Positions 57,101 to 64,000 of a stretch of 64,000 nt of DNA are shown here, piece by piece. Source of the DNA: a virus; the IMG/VR virus record IMGVR_UViG_3300035698_018280, positions 99,888-163,887 of that record, one strand, 5' to 3'. Within the stretch, counting starts at the first letter, position 1. Every line of letters starts with the position of its first letter. The position numbers were made by a program, and so were the translations under genes. The notes below the pieces were generated by a model, which did no database searches, was not told where the DNA came from, and saw only the letters and a list, made by a program, of their open reading frames with translations.

Positions 57101-59982
57101 TCATCTTTGTCATCATCTTTATCTTTATCTTTATCTTTATCTTTATCGTCAGAATCGTCATCAGATTTACCGAATGGCTTGGCCTTGTTGTCTCCAAAGT
57201 TACCAATATTAGCTGCTTTGAAGTTGGAAATTTCTTTTTCAGTAGCGGCCTCTGTGTCCTTTAGAACCGCTTCGAATGTTCCTTGCTCAGGATCAATTTC
57301 AATAGAATAAAGAATCGCATCGCTATCTACATGAGTCTGTGCGAAAGTAAAAATCTTCTTAGTGATCTCAGCATGACTAGCTTCCTTCGTAGTTCCGGCC
57401 TCTTCAAGAGAACCGCAAACCTTTGTAAGAGCTTCATCGCTGAGGAACTTGTTTAGTGCATTTGAGAAATCGTCATTAACGTTTTCTTGCGATGCTGTCT
57501 TTGTCTCAGATTGCTTGATTGCCAAACGAGCACTTCGCTCAGCCCTGGCGAAGGCAGTCTTGTCAGAAACGATACGACGAACCGTATCAAGAAGCTTATC
57601 TGCATTCAAATCTGTTATGTTATCAGCCATAGACGAAAGAAGGCCATCAATCTTATCGAAACCGCTAGCTCTTCGCTCAGCAACTCGTTCGAAGTAATTA
57701 CGACGCGCTCTTTCTGCTGATCTAGCCTCGATCTTACGAGGAGCAGCATTAATAAGAGTTAGACGAGCAGCCTTCATTTGAGAATGAGGATTCGCAGAGA
57801 TGGCGTTTACTGCGTTAGAAACATCTACTGGCGATAGTCCATAATTAGAGATCGCATTAGAAACAGAAGAGGTTGCTGCCTTAATGAGGGACATAGCATC
57901 ATCTTGCGATGCGCCCTTCCAACGAGCAGTCTGATCGCCATGCGGCATAGTTGCTCCTTGCTCATCAAGCTGTCCCTGCGTAACAACGCCAGGATATTCC
58001 CAACGGTGGTTGTCTCTTAAATTAAGCAATTGAGCCTGTCCAATCTCCTCTGTCCAGTCATCTGGTAGGACAGCATCAACTGTTCGACTCATTTCATCCC
58101 ATTGCTTCTCGGTAATAACTTCTGGGAAGCTCTTCCAACGAGCAAGATAACCATTGTTAATCTCATCAAGCTGGGCTTGAGTAATAACATCATAGGAACC
58201 GCTTCGAGTCTGCGGGCTATCAGTCGTTACATCATTATGACGGTCTGAGCCGCCAAGTTGTTCATTGCCTTCGGTGACTGTTTCATAAAAACCGCCATCC
58301 CAACGCTTTGTATATTCAGGAAGGGTAGCTTTGTCAAGCTGCTTCTGAGTAATGACTTCGTTTTGATCTTCAGAAACGCCTGTACCTGCAGCCGTTTTCT
58401 GACTCTCATTCTTATTACTGTTACTACCATCTGTTTTCATGGCAAGAATCCTCCGAGCAGCTTCAGCAGGCTGTTCCGCAATTAAAGTTCTCAATTCATT
58501 GTCCAAAGCCTCAACAGCAACCATTCTTACTAGTTGATCGCCTTTGAATTCCGCGACGTGCGATTCACCATTCTCGTTTTGAGCAATGATAATTTTACTA
58601 TCGCCATTTTGAGCCGAATAAGTTTCGTCTGACTTGAACACGGATTCTCTCCTGGAAGCTAAATGTTGACGATCGGTGTCTACGCCGCTATGTAATCGGC
58701 ATAGATCTTCCTTCATTTTCTCTGCAACCTTTAGAAATTCCTTCTCAGAATTTGAAAAAGTCGGCTTTGTTACTGTTGCAATGCCATCTCCTGCAGGAGA
58801 AGTTGATATGCCGCTAGGCATTCCGCCTCCCATTTGCTGCTGTCCACCCTGCATTGCGTTTGGATCTGAAACCTGTTCTGCTCCGCCTTCTGTAGGGGAA
58901 GCTTGAGCATCGTTTCCGAAAATTACTTCTGCATCTGGCGGCGATTGGAGTTGAGCGTATCCCATCTCAACAAGTTCATCGGTTGTTCCCTGAAGGGAGG
59001 CCATTTGTTCAACAATATCAGAAACGTACTCCATCGATACCATTTGTTTTTGAGCCATCATTGATCGAGTAACGCCTTCCATGAGGGTCATAGCCTCATT
59101 TAGAGCGTTTACTTCTTTCAAACCTGAACTCTTCTCAATCTTCCCGCTAGAAATGGCATCAGTAATAACTGAAGCTGCCTTACGAAGTTTTTCTATACTT
59201 TCGCTTGATGTTTTCTCAATAGCAGGTACATTTAAAACTTCGCATACAAGACAATTATGACAAGCAGGGTTTACTACAAAGCTATCTTCAATAAATTTGA
59301 TATCATAGTTCCACTCGAATGTCTGCGCCTCTTTATGCTCAATATCATTAGACTCGCCCTGCTTGCATCTACAAACGGGACAATTTTCGCTAGGAGTGCC
59401 AGAACTCTTATGAAAATTGCACTTATGAGAGCCGCTAAACTTCTTTCCCTTACGTTCTTTGATATGACTGCAGAACTCGTCAGCTACCGAAGCCTTGTTA
59501 TGACAGACCGAACAAACCGAGTAGCCGACCTGAGCGCCCATCGAAGTTCCAATGATATAACCTTCTTCAATACCTCTGGCTAATTGAGGATATGCATCTC
59601 TATCAACCATATTGATAACATAGATACCCTGCTCGTCATCGTCCCACCATGAATGAGCGACCTTGCCTCTAGCTTTTTCAATATCATCATTCTGATGATT
59701 TACGAAAACAGGAACGCCAATAAACGTTTCAGCAGCCTTTTTTAGTTCTTTAGCAGAAAAGGCATCGCCGTTATCATTAACTTCAGCAGCCTTGATAGCG
59801 AATGCCTTAACAAACAAATGATCCGGATGCTCATCAACTGCCGCTTCAAGATCGAAGCCGCCTAAATCAGTATCGATACTTTTATTAAGTCCTGCAGTTT
59901 TAAGATACTGCCATCCACCGTCCTTGGGGACGTGCAAGACTTCGGCCCTCATAGAACCAGATGCTCTTTTTGTAAAAGCCAT
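54127..59982 (-). CDS. Prohead protease with giant zinc-bearing scaffold-like tail (1951 aa)
   Basis: The N-terminus (residues about 55-155) has the S78/HK97-type prohead protease pattern: VFVNHQNDD with His96, GKVAHSWWDDDEQGIYVINM, and GTSMGAQVGYS with Ser147. Right after it lies a Cys/His cluster (C157, C160, C171, H173, H186, C188, H191, C201, C204, C206, C241, C244, C247). Downstream are VIT-x-x-Q-L-D repeats, helical and coiled parts, a KD-repeat, a zinc ribbon (HCPVCTSDD...CSNCGSE) near 1020 and further Cys pairs (SEPCPSC, DCVC, DGCIDC) near 1220-1370. The rest is very acidic and ends with EDAQLRKHRH. Protease plus scaffold fusions exist in phages, but this length is exceptional. No separate scaffold gene was seen. 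Confidence 0.8.
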   Translation of the reverse strand: MAFTKRASGSMRAEVLHVPKDGGWQYLKTAGLNKSIDTDLGGFDLEAAVDEHPDHLFVKAFAIKAAEVNDNGDAFSAKELKKAAETFIGVPVFVNHQNDDIEKARGKVAHSWWDDDEQGIYVINMVDRDAYPQLARGIEEGYIIGTSMGAQVGYSVCSVCHNKASVADEFCSHIKERKGKKFSGSHKCNFHKSSGTPSENCPVCRCKQGESNDIEHKEAQTFEWNYDIKFIEDSFVVNPACHNCLVCEVLNVPAIEKTSSESIEKLRKAASVITDAISSGKIEKSSGLKEVNALNEAMTLMEGVTRSMMAQKQMVSMEYVSDIVEQMASLQGTTDELVEMGYAQLQSPPDAEVIFGNDAQASPTEGGAEQVSDPNAMQGGQQQMGGGMPSGISTSPAGDGIATVTKPTFSNSEKEFLKVAEKMKEDLCRLHSGVDTDRQHLASRRESVFKSDETYSAQNGDSKIIIAQNENGESHVAEFKGDQLVRMVAVEALDNELRTLIAEQPAEAARRILAMKTDGSNSNKNESQKTAAGTGVSEDQNEVITQKQLDKATLPEYTKRWDGGFYETVTEGNEQLGGSDRHNDVTTDSPQTRSGSYDVITQAQLDEINNGYLARWKSFPEVITEKQWDEMSRTVDAVLPDDWTEEIGQAQLLNLRDNHRWEYPGVVTQGQLDEQGATMPHGDQTARWKGASQDDAMSLIKAATSSVSNAISNYGLSPVDVSNAVNAISANPHSQMKAARLTLINAAPRKIEARSAERARRNYFERVAERRASGFDKIDGLLSSMADNITDLNADKLLDTVRRIVSDKTAFARAERSARLAIKQSETKTASQENVNDDFSNALNKFLSDEALTKVCGSLEEAGTTKEASHAEITKKIFTFAQTHVDSDAILYSIEIDPEQGTFEAVLKDTEAATEKEISNFKAANIGNFGDNKAKPFGKSDDDSDDKDKDKDKDKDDDKDDDKDTDAILHSEEKEARSSNRQQMIREAQMMGGQMPTDLGDGGGGGASLPPAPGMDAGPVQSFDDGGPGDGMDGGFDEDLLPKPPGSHCPVCTSDDVDVVSGKAKCSNCGSEFLIKVALEVTKWSGLNDDQGGEDMGPMGMDDEMLGGEAGEEGEGFALPEGEGLEESVPVAAETRLTEFALKKMSEANIQLGSVSPYSGGTDTRYVGKTNDGASEFLCHDSGQRYLVRSAQNDKKAVFARWEWAPRFSEPCPSCSRVRKLFAKSLDNNGLDLNKFMALSRKDRGKLILAMNDNGLFKRVKTASKSASVTEAFKEIYAFGPGDKFPTESCREKLARRFGDDAIALSGPCHGSNLADCVCNSLKNAGVYSNNLAIKVAGLWAERDGCIDCLEDHIRAGFSAEDSSLVCEGMKQIFAQAVDLFSDELDVGAEDGNDPFGGDDGGLDTGLDDGFDDDGSIFDEDISPFDDSAGEAGFVSVELPIDVLEQVSQALDVAIGDEMGLEGDPMAGDDMGLGDDGGEVEIELGGDLGGELGDELGDAAGDVLDTAVDAVDDIGGEINIDDDSDAGDETEHNHDKHREHKKHDAPIFAESQENKKENASQNSNTVEADSEEELIMREASDLGNNLKRGRITPTGKISLDLDGMFSTLSKEAQSNLVQKNVQDDSDIQPTSDTAKSQMGHEEKLALEDPDVPCAGTGATIGKESIDVPNGGGEMGHESDQGYTAEKGDQHTGGEDGAGSSKATANAHQSITTSDMVDNLVESIVRTAEEKKLAPPAPHEDDEDIKPVQDNKDHPDTPEGSTITPRDGEDGPDVPEQGNASFMGHEEESIGDVPKSPEHHPEFPAGGGQNPKYDKNERFAPEKQEKDKGTVIASGDEESLVARKKAAQTLAGKMLQAGLIQAEDLFVKSSELERYQVEQISDLEKSIFSEATRKGLNTVAQGAQTPLVINASSNERDPATELQSQLQQMFSLDQRNRLADDSEDAQLRKHRH
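57115..57147. repeat. (ATCTTT)5.5 microsatellite in protease/scaffold gene
   Basis: Five and a half perfect copies of ATCTTT, encoding a Lys-Asp dipeptide run, with ATCTTTGTCATC-type repeats beside it. Changes in copy number would stay in frame. Confidence 0.85.
57915..58365 (-). repeat. Protein-level VIT-x-x-QLD repeat block
   Basis: At least four to five copies of a V/I-T-x-x-Q-L/W-D-E unit, each followed 6 to 20 residues later by R-W, lie in the protease/scaffold gene: VITQKQLDK, VITQAQLDE, VITEKQWDE, EIGQAQLLN and VVTQGQLDE. The units are about 25 to 35 residues apart and diverged at DNA level. Confidence 0.75.
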
Positions 59983-60055
59983 AGATATTACTCCGCGCGC
60001 ACAAACGCTGTTATTACAAGTTTACTATAAATACCTGAAAATCCTTCTTTTTTTA

Positions 60056-61789
60056 TCAATTGATACGACGAAGCATGCTTCTAAGAGCGTCTGATGATGT
60101 TCTATCAAAATTACCAACACCTTGTTGAGGCTGATTTGTTATCGGCGCAGGCGGTTGCAAAGCTACAGGAGGAAGCTGTACTTGCGGTTCCGCTTTTTGA
60201 GGTTGAGTCATTTGACCAGAAGGCATTTGAGATGATTGTTGTAATGCAAGCTCTGCTTGTCTCATTGATTCTGCTGTAGAACTTAGAACAGAACTATTGC
60301 CAGGAACATTGGAATCGACATAGTTGCCCATAACATATTCAACAGCTTCTTGAGGAGTGCTGAATGTTCGGCTTCTATCGCTCTTTCCTTGAACCCTTGT
60401 CCAAGGATTCATCTTATCCTGCATGTTGGGTCTAATTTCATTTGCTAAAACAGTCCATTGAACATCTCTTGTTACATCAACTGTATCTGTTTCTGAAAGT
60501 TCTTCGCCAGGAGAAGTTAAGTGAGTGGCAAATCCAGGCAAGCTAGTTGTCATTCCTTCACCCTGGTTATTGGGATTTGAGAAGACAGGCCCTATCATAA
60601 TAATCTTAAAGCCTTCATACGGAGCGTGCATGCTTCCTCCATACTTGTCGTCATGAGACTGGTCAGCATGGTCTCTTAGGGATCTAAGTGCCTGAAAACC
60701 TATAGGACCGTCAGTGGTTTCGAGATGCTGTTGCAACTCATCGGTCATTCGCCACTGACCCTCTCGAATGCTATCAACTGGTTCGCCTTTTTGAGGCTTA
60801 ACAAGAAATGGCTGCCCAATTTGAGCAGGATTGACAATACTTGTTACCTGTTGTTCGCTAAGATAAATATTTTCGTCAGTGGTAACATTTGTAGCATAGA
60901 TACCGCCTTCAGTATCAAAGTCTAATCTGTAAGCAGTTTCGTTTGCAACCGCATTATTATAGATTTCAAGACGACGTTGCTGTTCTTCGACCATCTGCGG
61001 ATTATTTCTATCAGAACGACGAAGATTAATTCTACGAGCAGACTCTATTCTTCCTTGCGGTCCTTCTGGCATAGAAACTAAAGAAGCGCCCATTCGTAAG
61101 TTGTCTACAAAAAACTTCTCCATATTAGAAGAAGCTTGTCCTCTAAGAACAGGCTCCATACCTTGCTCTGCATCCAAAAATAAGCCATATCCATTTGCGG
61201 TCTGACTAATAGCGAGATTTCCCCAAGGCATTTTTAGCTGATCTGCTTTTCCTCGCTGTCCCTTCGATCGAATAGGAACGATCGATTCGGGACTCATCTT
61301 GCCAGCGTCGGTAATTTGACCAGGGAATAACTCATTATAAGCATGGGCATTATAAGAAATCCAAAAAGGCGTACCGATTGATTTGTCTGTACCGTTAGGA
61401 ATCATACGAACATGATTGTTTTGAACAAATTCAACTGTATCCGCCAACTCTGGCGGTAGCGATTCTGTAACATGAGATGCAGCGATGGAATCTTGAGCAT
61501 AAATAGCAAAGATCATTCCTCGAAACTTCGTAAGAACTTCATTGGTTTTAGGATTCATACGAAACTGCGAAAAGTTTTCTTTGAATCCAGACATCATGTT
61601 TTCTATAGTGCCAGCAGCTTCAGGAGGAAGACTACCTTCGCCCTGAAATTGTCCGGGAGTAAAACGATGCCAGCGAAGACCTTCTCGGCTACCGTAATCA
61701 ACCTCACCGGGATTGAGAGCCATGTCCGCTGATCTCATTAGGCCAGCGTTTTTACTAAGTCTTTGTATTAGTTGTTTCATTTCTCTCAT
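60056..61789 (-). CDS. Hypothetical head-region protein (577 aa)
   Basis: Lies between the portal and the protease/scaffold, where phages often carry minor capsid or internal proteins. The first 30 residues are helical and basic (MKQLIQRLSKNAGLMRS). The middle has mixed strands and helices, without Cys pairs or catalytic motifs that I can see. The C-terminal 80 residues are Gln/Pro-rich (QMTQPQKAEPQVQLPPVALQ) and end with SDALRSMLRRIN. ATG 61780 is an alternative start with GAGAGA before it. Role inferred as virion protein only. Confidence 0.6.
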   Translation of the reverse strand: MREMKQLIQRLSKNAGLMRSADMALNPGEVDYGSREGLRWHRFTPGQFQGEGSLPPEAAGTIENMMSGFKENFSQFRMNPKTNEVLTKFRGMIFAIYAQDSIAASHVTESLPPELADTVEFVQNNHVRMIPNGTDKSIGTPFWISYNAHAYNELFPGQITDAGKMSPESIVPIRSKGQRGKADQLKMPWGNLAISQTANGYGLFLDAEQGMEPVLRGQASSNMEKFFVDNLRMGASLVSMPEGPQGRIESARRINLRRSDRNNPQMVEEQQRRLEIYNNAVANETAYRLDFDTEGGIYATNVTTDENIYLSEQQVTSIVNPAQIGQPFLVKPQKGEPVDSIREGQWRMTDELQQHLETTDGPIGFQALRSLRDHADQSHDDKYGGSMHAPYEGFKIIMIGPVFSNPNNQGEGMTTSLPGFATHLTSPGEELSETDTVDVTRDVQWTVLANEIRPNMQDKMNPWTRVQGKSDRSRTFSTPQEAVEYVMGNYVDSNVPGNSSVLSSTAESMRQAELALQQSSQMPSGQMTQPQKAEPQVQLPPVALQPPAPITNQPQQGVGNFDRTSSDALRSMLRRIN

Positions 61790-61791
61790 AA

Positions 61792-62235
61792 TTATGCCTT
61801 AACGTGCTTTGGAATATCAACATTTACTAATTGCTCTTTGGTATACTGTTGCTGCCCTTTGGGGAAAATTATTGCCCACTTATCATTAGCATGAGCCAAC
61901 GCAGCTTTCATATTCGGAAAATACTCGCCATAGGGACTGTAAGATTTCTTTTTACCGCGCTCTACTTCGGGCGGTAACTTCTTTACCCCTGCAAAAAACA
62001 TCTTACCAACATCTTTTTGTATAGAAGGACCAACAACGACATAGTAATCAGAGTTAGTTGTTACATCATGTCCTTCCCAACGGTAATAAGCGCCAGGACC
62101 AACCTGCTGATCAAATCTCTTCTTCAAAGGAGCAGAACGCTCTTCATATCTTTCTTCCCACTTGATACCTCTCTCCTTGATAGGAGTTCTTCCGCCATGA
62201 CGTGCGACTTTGGTTAGATCAAAAATGCGTTCCAT
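61792..62235 (-). CDS. Hypothetical protein downstream of portal (147 aa)
   Basis: The start ATG 62235 directly follows the portal stop TAA, with an AGAGGG site in the portal coding end, so the two are translated together. The protein is basic and compact (HGGRTPIKERGIKWEERYEE near residue 13; DYYVVVGPSIQKDVGKMFF near 63; KAALAHANDKWAIIFPKG near 108). No motif recognised. A portal- or head-associated factor is possible. Confidence 0.55.
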   Translation of the reverse strand: MERIFDLTKVARHGGRTPIKERGIKWEERYEERSAPLKKRFDQQVGPGAYYRWEGHDVTTNSDYYVVVGPSIQKDVGKMFFAGVKKLPPEVERGKKKSYSPYGEYFPNMKAALAHANDKWAIIFPKGQQQYTKEQLVNVDIPKHVKA

Positions 62236-64000
62236 TTAGCCCTCTTTGATATTATCAACTATTTTGGGAATAGAGATAGATGTAAATCCGTTTGCAATAT
62301 CGTTTGCTGATGTTTCGTTACAATCGTATACAATTTTTGTCTTGACATTTCCTTGAACCGAAGCTGTCTTCATTTTTTTAGAATGCTTAACGATGTCTTG
62401 AATATTCTGAATCAAAACGCTTTCAACCTGATCAATGTTTTCATTCAATGCCGATTCAGAGAATCTAAGAACAGACCATCCCATATGAGCAAGGGTCATA
62501 TCTCGTTCTTGGTCACTTTTCTTATCCTCATCCTCAGAATGCCATTTTTCTCCATCTGCTTCAATATCTAAACGAAGTTCTGGAATAGCAAAATCCATAA
62601 CATACGGTTGCTGAGATCCTGGTTTGAACTGCTTAAATTGAGCATAAGTGGGATACGGAAGCCTCATAGACTTTATCATTCTCCACAATTTAGCTTCTGG
62701 GCCAGTTAATTGAACCGTTACAGATTGCATAGCTGCCATCTCTTTATCAGATGGTCCTTCCGCAGCCTTCGGAGCCTTGCCCTTCTTATAAACTTTGCCA
62801 GGAGCCTCTGGTTCTGCTCCTGCTGCCGCTCCCATACCGCCGCCCATCGGTGCTCCGCCTGGCATAGCTGCCCCAGGAGGGGCTCCCATTCCGCCTCCCA
62901 TTGGGTCTGCTCCCCCCATGCCTCCGCCCATCGGATCACCCATACCACCAGCGGCTCCTCCGCCAGGCGCACCCATGCCGCCCATACCTCCAGGTGCTCC
63001 GCCCATGCCGCCAGCCATTGGGTCGCCGCCGCCCATCAACTGTCCATCCTGCATAGCCATAGCTTGTTCTTCTCTAATTCTTTCTATCTCTTGGTCATAG
63101 TTAAGATCAAACTGCTCAAGCAAAGTACGATCAGAAATTTTTCCGTTCTGATTCAACTGAATATACATCTGCTGCAAGTTCGTATTGTCTCGCAGTCGCA
63201 TATCCTCCCATTTCAGTCGAGGATACAGATATACAACTTCTCCGCTTTCTTTTGTCTCAGATTCATCTATAAAGCCCTGCATTTGAGCAATAGGCAAAAA
63301 GATTCTCTTCTCAACCCATTCCTTTAGCTCGCTACGCCAGGTTTCAAGACGAACAATAAGCGACTCAGCGCCAATCTGGCCGCTGGCATAGCTTGTACCT
63401 TCACCATTCAAAAGCGCCTGGTTGAGCATAAGGCCGTCAAGGATTTCCTTGCCGATATACTCAAGTTCAGCATTGATGTTATGGATTTTACCAGTATTCC
63501 CTTGAACAGTAATGCGACCGTTACGGCGGGTTATGATCCACTTGTTAGGAACTTTTACGCAATAAACTTTACCATTATATTCTCCGCGAGAAATATGTTG
63601 TTTGCGAACTTCAAACGGAGTTTCTTTGCTATGCTCTGACCAATAAATTCTATAAAGGTCTCTGCATCTGTCATTCTTCGCTTTTTCAATCGAAGTCGAA
63701 GAGAAATAGCCAAGCTTCAACGCTAATTCTGAAAAAGCATCAGACAAACTATTCGAAGTTGTTGTGTATTTGTATCTAGGATGCAAAGTATCTTGTCTAA
63801 CATAACCGTCGCCAGCCATCATTGCATTATAAACAATCTGCAATTTATTTTTAGGTAAATCCCTAATCCATCTAGGAATCTTTTTCTCATTAGACCTTGA
63901 TCCAAATTCTTCTGCCAAATATCGAGCTATTTTAACATTATTAATTGTAAAATTACAGAATGTATCATTATATCTGTTGTCTTCTGTTTCTGAAAAATTA
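62236..64000 (-). CDS. Portal protein with intein and DUF559 nuclease-like domain, 5' end outside window
   Basis: The frame is open to base 64000 with no stop; a TTG at 63918 is not a credible start. From 64000 to 63496 lies the C-terminal part of an intein. The extein resumes at Thr (63493-63495) with GKIHNINAELEYIG, DGLMLNQALLNGEGTSYASG and WRSELKEWVEKRIFLPIAQ, typical of the portal stem and clip region. Next is a Gly/Met/Pro-rich linker (62815-63039) and a DUF559/Vsr-type restriction-fold domain (62374-62706; YVMDFAIPELRLDIEADGE, then ERDMTLAHMGWSVLRFSE). Portals form the DNA gate of the head. A nuclease-like domain on the end is very unusual and could be structural only. Confidence 0.8.
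   Translation of the reverse strand, partial: NFSETEDNRYNDTFCNFTINNVKIARYLAEEFGSRSNEKKIPRWIRDLPKNKLQIVYNAMMAGDGYVRQDTLHPRYKYTTTSNSLSDAFSELALKLGYFSSTSIEKAKNDRCRDLYRIYWSEHSKETPFEVRKQHISRGEYNGKVYCVKVPNKWIITRRNGRITVQGNTGKIHNINAELEYIGKEILDGLMLNQALLNGEGTSYASGQIGAESLIVRLETWRSELKEWVEKRIFLPIAQMQGFIDESETKESGEVVYLYPRLKWEDMRLRDNTNLQQMYIQLNQNGKISDRTLLEQFDLNYDQEIERIREEQAMAMQDGQLMGGGDPMAGGMGGAPGGMGGMGAPGGGAAGGMGDPMGGGMGGADPMGGGMGAPPGAAMPGGAPMGGGMGAAAGAEPEAPGKVYKKGKAPKAAEGPSDKEMAAMQSVTVQLTGPEAKLWRMIKSMRLPYPTYAQFKQFKPGSQQPYVMDFAIPELRLDIEADGEKWHSEDEDKKSDQERDMTLAHMGWSVLRFSESALNENIDQVESVLIQNIQDIVKHSKKMKTASVQGNVKTKIVYDCNETSANDIANGFTSISIPKIVDNIKEG
63496..64000 (-). other. Intein C-terminal part with LAGLIDADG endonuclease (partial)
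   Basis: In-frame inside the portal gene. A LAGLIDADG-type helix with acidic end, LQIVYNAMMAGDGYV, is followed by YTTTSNSLSDAFSELALKLGY, as in dodecapeptide homing endonucleases. The intein ends with VYCVKVPNKWIITRRNGRITVQGN followed by Thr, the usual block F and G order. The last Asn is at 63496-63498. The penultimate residue is Gly, not the common His. The N-terminal splice block is outside the window. Confidence 0.85.

Noticed and set aside
60024-60035. A TATAAATA element like a T4-type late promoter
   Set aside because: It reads on the plus strand, against all genes here, and occurs once near a gene start; no matching set was found.
62710-63327. A 205-residue plus-strand open frame
   Set aside because: Antisense to the Gly/Met-rich linker of the portal gene, with a His/Ser-rich product caused by base composition.
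62236-63918. TTG at 63918 as the start of a short portal-region gene
   Set aside because: The frame is open past it to the window end and the TTG lies inside an intein, so it is an internal codon.
1-64000. tRNA genes, CRISPR arrays, IS elements, integrase or attachment sites
   Set aside because: The few gaps are under 180 bases and show no cloverleaf, spaced direct repeats of CRISPR type, or transposase/integrase motifs.

Overview
The window is one contiguous late (virion structural and assembly) region of a large tailed double-stranded DNA phage (Caudoviricetes). Every convincing gene lies on the minus strand, so transcription runs from position 64000 towards position 1. Genes are tightly packed, with many TAATG or ATGA stop/start overlaps. 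No tRNA, rRNA, CRISPR array, integrase or IS element was seen, and no gene-free stretch exceeds 300 bases. The DNA is AT-rich and the host cannot be named from the sequence. A tape measure, a tail tube and a frameshifted tail-assembly chaperone are present and no contractile sheath gene is visible. This suggests a long non-contractile (siphovirus-like) tail with a very elaborate tip. Genome size cannot be judged, but the gene sizes suggest a large phage.

Head module (64000 to about 51600). It starts with the C-terminal part of a portal protein, interrupted by a LAGLIDADG intein and carrying a DUF559-type nuclease-like domain at its C-terminus. Two uncharacterised proteins follow, then a 1951-residue prohead protease/scaffold-like fusion with zinc-binding Cys/His clusters, a decoration-like protein and the HK97-fold major capsid protein. 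A strong terminator follows the capsid gene, and two small genes and a second terminator come next.

Accessory and fibre module (51550 to 42700). This holds a GT4-type glycosyltransferase, an unknown 220-residue protein, a GT9-like protein, a subtilisin-like protease, a repeat-rich tail fibre, a LamG-type protein and a fibre-associated protein. The region 42650 to 35000 mixes structural unknowns with enzymes: a 2H phosphoesterase, a PhoH-like ATPase, a DNA methyltransferase and a small zinc ribbon.

Connector and tail module (35000 to 23090). It has an actin-like ATPase, head-tail connector and tail-terminator candidates, another glycosyltransferase, the tail tube, and the G/GT chaperone pair. 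GT is made by a -1 shift at G GGA AAA, which I verified codon by codon. A second chaperone-like gene, a small membrane protein and the 1190-residue tape measure follow.

Tail tip/adhesin module (23087 to 1). Several giant proteins of 1241, 1206, 1174, 2633, 477 and more than 511 residues make up this module. They carry beta-propeller, Asp-box, carbohydrate-binding-like, laminin-B-like and FN3-like domains, and another GT4-type glycosyltransferase sits among them. The likely theme is a standard siphovirus late operon expanded with surface-binding and sugar-transfer genes. The points most worth following are the intein-bearing portal-nuclease fusion, the actin-like ATPase in the connector cluster, the giant zinc-decorated protease/scaffold, the recoding site, and the set of glycosyltransferases inside the structural genes.
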